A DNA stretch of 6,903 nt. It comes from an uncultured Bacilli bacterium (GTDB taxonomy: Bacteria > Bacillota_I > Bacilli_A > RF39 > UBA660). The DNA lies in NCBI GenBank assembly GCA_947587115.1, contig CANPXY010000063.1, positions 1-6,903 on the forward strand, in the 5' to 3' direction. Position numbers and translations under genes: made by a program. The notes under the pieces are model-generated. The model saw only the letters and a program-made list of their open reading frames with translations. It was not told the DNA's origin and did not search any database. This document shows, one piece after another, positions 5,799 to 6,903 of this stretch. Within the stretch, counting starts at the first letter, position 1, and each line of letters starts with the position of its first letter.

Positions 5799-5820
5799 TT
5801 TATTAAAAAAAGTTTTAAAA

Positions 5821-5876
5821 TTTTTCCCCACTTATCATCCCCCTACCCCCCTCTTTTCTCCCCTTTCTTTTTCTAT
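5821..5876. other. Polypyrimidine tract with C-runs (G-runs on the minus strand)
   Basis: The plus strand is almost all C and T for about 55 bases, with C4 (5826-5829), C5 (5839-5843), C6 (5846-5851) and C4 (5860-5863). This contrasts with the surrounding AT-rich DNA. The minus strand therefore has four G-runs of at least 4, separated by 8, 2 and 9 bases, a loose G-quadruplex pattern. The tract lies just upstream of the promoter at 5903. No gene is seen in it. Confidence 0.5.
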
Positions 5877-5893
5877 TAGGGAAATTCCTAATA
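5874..5893. repeat. Inverted repeat TATTAGG-N6-CCTAATA just upstream of a promoter
   Basis: Seven-base perfect arms (5874-5880 and 5887-5893) flank GAAATT. The repeat ends 9 bp before the -35 box at 5903, a normal place for an activator or repressor site. It could also form a weak hairpin. Confidence 0.4.
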
Positions 5894-5902
5894 AAAGATT
5901 GC

Positions 5903-5930
5903 TTGACAAAAGTTAAAATCATGTTAGAAT
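5903..5930 (+). promoter_or_regulatory. Sigma-70-like promoter with extended -10 for the 159-aa gene
   Basis: A perfect -35 TTGACA (5903-5908), a 16-nt spacer and TAGAAT (5925-5930, one mismatch from TATAAT), with TG at 5922-5923 giving an extended -10 (TGtTAGAAT). Start would be near 5937, about 33 nt before the ATG at 5970. It is followed by a strong ribosome binding site, so the gene is likely well expressed from host polymerase, as typical for early phage genes. Confidence 0.8.
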
Positions 5931-5969
5931 GTCAATCATAGAAAGTTAATATTAAGAGGAGATTTGAAA

Positions 5970-6449
5970 ATGACAGGATTTGAATCAGTAAAGAAATTCT
6001 ATAAAGACGCTTCTAATCCATTTACGTTTGAGAGCGTTGATGAGGAAAAGTTTGAAAATTTTACTTTACAGACCATGGAAACTTTAGTTGTTGAATGGTT
6101 TTCTAATAAAACCATCGACATTCGAGTGGTTCGTCAAAAAGACGCATCAAAGAAAATTTCTGAAATGGAAATTTTAACCATTGAGTTTTACGTCCATGAT
6201 ATAGAAAAAACGATTAAAGACTCTCTTAAATTCGGTTCTTTAGACATTTTGTGTGAAAACGCCAATAAACGAGTTGAGTCTATCATGTCATCTGATCGCA
6301 TTGCGTGTGCAAATCACACTAGTGCAATGGAAAAAATCATGAAAGTGTATAACGCAATCAAATTTGGCGACTTTGACTTTTTCGAATTTTCCATTGGGAA
6401 ATTCTTAAGTGATGAAGAACTTGACGCTAAAAAAATGAAAGTGGCTTAA
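5970..6449 (+). CDS. Unrecognised 159-aa cytosolic phage protein, probably early-expressed
   Basis: The product has 159 residues, starting MTGFESVKKFYKDASNPFTF. It is acidic overall with a basic tail (DAKKMKVA), has no signal peptide or membrane segment, and mixes predicted helices (ETLVVEWFSN; IEKTIKDSLKFGSLDIL; SAMEKIMKVYNAIKFGDFDF) with beta-like stretches (IDIRVVRQ; EILTIEFYVHD). Two cysteines (in DILCENANKR and RIACANHTS) form no obvious metal site. I do not recognise the family. The ATG at 5970 is chosen over an in-frame TTG at 5964 because AGAGGAGA (5955-5962) lies 8 nt from the ATG and would be too close to the TTG. It has its own promoter (5903-5930) and a terminator-like hairpin after the stop, so it is a single-gene unit with possible read-through to the methyltransferase. 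Confidence 0.85.
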   Translation: MTGFESVKKFYKDASNPFTFESVDEEKFENFTLQTMETLVVEWFSNKTIDIRVVRQKDASKKISEMEILTIEFYVHDIEKTIKDSLKFGSLDILCENANKRVESIMSSDRIACANHTSAMEKIMKVYNAIKFGDFDFFEFSIGKFLSDEELDAKKMKVA

Positions 6450-6470
6450 AAAGCTCTAAAAAGCGTTTTA

Positions 6471-6534
6471 AGAGGCTTTAGGAAAAAGATGATAAATTAC
6501 CTTATTCCACATCCTAAAGCCTCTAGATTTTTTA
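6471..6534 (+). terminator. Intrinsic terminator with 13-bp stem and an unusually long loop
   Basis: Perfect arms AGAGGCTTTAGGA (6471-6483) and TCCTAAAGCCTCT (6512-6524) are followed by AGATTTTTTATTTT, a good U-run. The stem begins 22 bp after the stop codon of the 159-aa gene. The loop is 28 nt, long for an intrinsic terminator. The upstream bases AAAGCTCTAAAA (about 6449-6460) can pair imperfectly with TTTTAAGAGGCTTT (about 6466-6479), so an alternative fold that captures the 5' arm is conceivable. The methyltransferase starts 37 bp after the U-run with no clear promoter of its own, so partial read-through is likely. Confidence 0.75.
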
Positions 6535-6571
6535 TTTTAACCCCTTTACGCCGATTTTGGAAGCAATTCAA

Positions 6572-6903
6572 ATGAAGGATTATTCAAAAATTTATCCACA
6601 TGAGATTTTACACAATGCAAGAAAAGGTTTTAGCACCGATGAATGGTATACTCGTTATGAGGATGTGGGGAAAATTGTCGAAAGCATCCAAGATACCAAC
6701 TATTTTCGGGGTAAAATCGTATTAATGCCATGCGATAATCCTTTGAAAAGTAATTTTTACAAGTATTTTGTCGATAATTTCGAAAAATTAGGGTTAAAAA
6801 GAATTGTAGCGAGTTGTTATGCGGAAAATCCTTTAGGCGATTTTACGAGCTTTATTGCCGATGACTCCGCCAATCATGGAAAATACTATATCTACGAGGG
6901 GGG
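6572..6903 (+). CDS. EcoRI-family adenine-specific DNA methyltransferase, N-terminal part (runs off the right edge)
   Basis: The 110 residues present start MKDYSKIYPHEILHNARKGF. They contain the hallmark N-terminal block of the EcoRI-type adenine methyltransferase family: DEWYTRYEDVGKIVESI (23-39), YFRGKIVLMPCDNP (44-57), SNFYKYFVDNFEKLGLKRIV (60-79) and ASCY, where family members typically read DEFYT, FKGKVVYCNCDDP, SNFFKYF and LGLKKLIATCY. The enzyme would transfer a methyl group from S-adenosylmethionine to adenine N6 in a target sequence; in phages, such orphan enzymes usually protect DNA from host restriction. The catalytic NPP(F/Y) motif would lie beyond the window and cannot be checked. 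The ATG at 6572 has GGAAG (6559-6563) 8 nt upstream and overlaps the stop of a 28-codon frame (ATGA). No restriction endonuclease is visible. Confidence 0.85.
   Translation, partial: MKDYSKIYPHEILHNARKGFSTDEWYTRYEDVGKIVESIQDTNYFRGKIVLMPCDNPLKSNFYKYFVDNFEKLGLKRIVASCYAENPLGDFTSFIADDSANHGKYYIYEG

Noticed and set aside
5964..5969. TTG at 5964 as start of the 159-aa gene
   Set aside because: AGGAGA would lie almost on top of it, while it is ideally spaced for the ATG at 5970.

Overview
The window carries part of the structural module of a T4-like contractile-tailed phage (Caudoviricetes, myovirus morphology), followed by about 1 kb of unusual non-coding DNA and the start of what looks like an early or accessory module. 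The phage call rests on four recognisable T4-type proteins: head completion gp4 (minus strand), baseplate tail tube cap gp48, baseplate wedge gp53 and a gp27-like baseplate hub protein. The genome is AT-rich, with coding DNA estimated by eye at about 40% GC and intergenic DNA far lower. The host cannot be named. Three promoter-like sites have TTGACA -35 boxes and extended -10 boxes, which fits a bacterial host with a standard sigma-70 type polymerase.

Layout. 1-158 (minus): 5' part of an unrecognised gene with its own likely promoter at 192-220. 217-669 (minus): gp4-like PD-(E/D)xK head completion protein. 741-2786, 2792-3322 and 3322-4659 (plus): gp48, gp53 and gp27-like, tightly packed and probably one late operon, with a small unknown gene at 4676-4951 as its last member. 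4952-5969: non-coding. It holds a strong sigma-70-like promoter with no gene behind it, an array of perfect hairpins arranged as back-to-back pairs, an extremely AT-rich block, a polypyrimidine/G-run tract and a second strong promoter. 5970-6449: unknown 159-aa protein from that promoter, followed by an unusual terminator. 6572-end: N-terminal part of an EcoRI-family adenine DNA methyltransferase.

How the genes work together. gp53 belongs to the baseplate wedge, the gp27-like protein to the hub, and gp48 caps the baseplate to start the tail tube. gp4 acts at a late step of head maturation before tail joining. The orphan 159-aa gene and the methyltransferase belong to a different functional class, and the non-coding block between the two classes may be a transcriptional boundary.

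The most interesting element is 5248-5798. It contains four two-hairpin units with no spacing between the hairpins, two units on each strand. In every unit a first hairpin is followed directly by a (G/C)T5-6 run that forms the 5' arm of a second hairpin. Two of the first hairpins (5248-5281 and 5371-5404) have identical 12-nt loops and stems that differ at three positions, all three compensated on the opposite arm. This is internal evidence that the folded structure is maintained.
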